Positions 63,260 through 64,000 of a DNA stretch of 64,000 nt are shown here, piece after piece. Every line of letters starts with the position of its first letter. Within the stretch, counting starts at the first letter, position 1. The position numbers and the translations under genes were made by a program. The stretch comes from Flabesymbios commensalis (lineage: Eukaryota; Annelida; Polychaeta; Terebellida; Flabelligeridae). The DNA lies in assembly GCA_964017125.1 (NCBI GenBank), contig OZ024908.1, positions 66,018,873-66,082,872 on the forward strand, written 5' to 3'. Under the pieces are notes generated by a model. The model had not been told where the DNA came from and did not search any database. It saw only the letters and a list, made by a program, of their open reading frames with translations.

Positions 63260-63680
63260 AAAGTCGCTAATCACCCTATGTCAAGATAGCCACGGCCGCC
63301 ATTTTGAATTCCTGAAAATGCTCAATGTTGCAGGTTTAGCAACTGTGCCGATCAGTAGGCCTACATGTCAATGTCACATATAAATATAAATAATTGTTTA
63401 TCATTTCAAAAATCGGTCAATGTGTGACCTAGATTCATCAAATCTATTTCCGTCATTCCATATTTAAGCAGCAAATATGGTCTGGACTGTAAAATAAATG
63501 TGATAAATAACCTTAGAACGTTCAAGATCCCCCTACTTGACATATTAAACGCATATGTATGTCACACAAGGCAAGAGTTTTTTACCCTATATCCCAGATG
63601 GCCCCGGTCGCCATCTTGGATTCCGGTAAATGCTCAATGTTGCATGCTTAGCAACCAAGCTAGTTTTGGTTTCAAGGGCA
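63260..63680 (+). repeat. Two tandem units with CCGCCATTTTGAATTCC
   Basis: ACGGCCGCCATTTTGAATTC, CTGAAAATGCTCAATGTTGC and GGTTTAGCAAC (63291-63345) recur as CGGTCGCCATCTTGGATTCC, GGTAAATGCTCAATGTTGCA and GCTTAGCAAC (63606-63655), about 310 bp apart. Confidence 0.7.
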
Positions 63681-64000
63681 CATAGAAGCCAATTCTGTAC
63701 AAAAAAGTTCAAAGGAATGACCATTGCAGGGTGATTAATTTGGCAAATACACTAAAAGCCTGAATTAATTTTACCATACGAATCGTCATTCACTGCAAGC
63801 CGCGACGTGTTGTGGCAATGATCGATGGCTGAAGACAACGTGGAATTAAATGAAACATATTGTTAACCTTTATCTTATTGATCACGATTATTGTCGTTTT
63901 TATTATGTTTTATTAGACGACCATATCACTGTTATTTGGGAATGAAATGTGGGTCTAAAAATCAAGATTTGCAGATAGTTGTGCTCAAATTATACAAATA
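63665..64000 (-). repeat. Inverted copy of 57865-58265, running off the window
   Basis: GGTTTCAAGGGCACATAGAA, TTTTACCATACGAATCGTC, GAAGACAACGTGGAATTAAA, TAGACGACCATATCACTGTT and TTTGCAGATAGTTGTGCTCA mirror 57965-58265. The element continues past base 64000. Confidence 0.82.

Overview
This window looks like AT-rich, repeat-dense DNA from an invertebrate animal genome, probably marine. Coding sequence is very sparse, splice-type signals are present, and tRNA-derived SINEs, several LINE remnants and dozens of short foldback DNA transposons (MITEs) fill most of it. One run of exactly 200 N (34868-35067) is an assembly gap. Nothing here is bacterial: there are no operons, ribosome binding sites or CRISPR. 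The phylum cannot be fixed from sequence alone. The LDLa/LRRNT fragment and the CXC-domain gene remnant are of types I associate with cnidarians, amphioxus, hemichordates, echinoderms and molluscs.

Layout. From 1 to 23.5 kb there is almost pure repeat: a 0.7-0.9 kb unit at 0.3-1.2 kb whose inverted copy lies at 16.0-16.7 kb, many MITE families, two nearly complete dimeric tRNA-SINEs with perfect target-site duplications (8.5 and 12.0 kb), and a perfect 83 bp palindrome (10.9 kb). From 25.4 to 27.9 kb there are two CR1-like LINE remnants on opposite strands. At 31.2 kb lies a fragment of a receptor with an LDLa repeat and an LRR N-terminal cap. From 33.0 to 34.6 kb there is a 61/51 bp minisatellite with higher-order structure, then a possible exon cut by the gap. 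From 36.9 to 41.8 kb there is a pair of roughly 450 bp inverted arms enclosing a LINE 3' end and a stretch of about 0.85 kb in which a short motif recurs. From 43.6 to 45.1 kb is the one convincing intact gene, a rhodopsin-like GPCR on the minus strand, with a visible splice acceptor just upstream of its start codon and a hAT-like element just past its stop. At 46.2-47.4 kb is a 20 bp minisatellite. At 53.3-54.8 kb is a decayed CXC-domain gene beside a (CAAT)n tract. From 59.5 to 63.2 kb are repeat blocks that also occur at 49.9-51.7 and 55.2 kb, then a Jockey/I-like LINE with gag-like ORF1 and endonuclease but no reverse transcriptase.

How it fits together. Apart from the GPCR, the window is a record of transposition. 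The most informative places are comparative: a filled versus empty MITE site (60.05-60.22 kb against 51.43 kb), MITEs nested in MITEs (21.2 and 57.3 kb), and SINEs with intact duplications. At least nine MITE families can be told apart by their ends, target sites (TA or TTAA) and hairpin arms. No LTR retroelement, retrovirus or Polinton was recognised.
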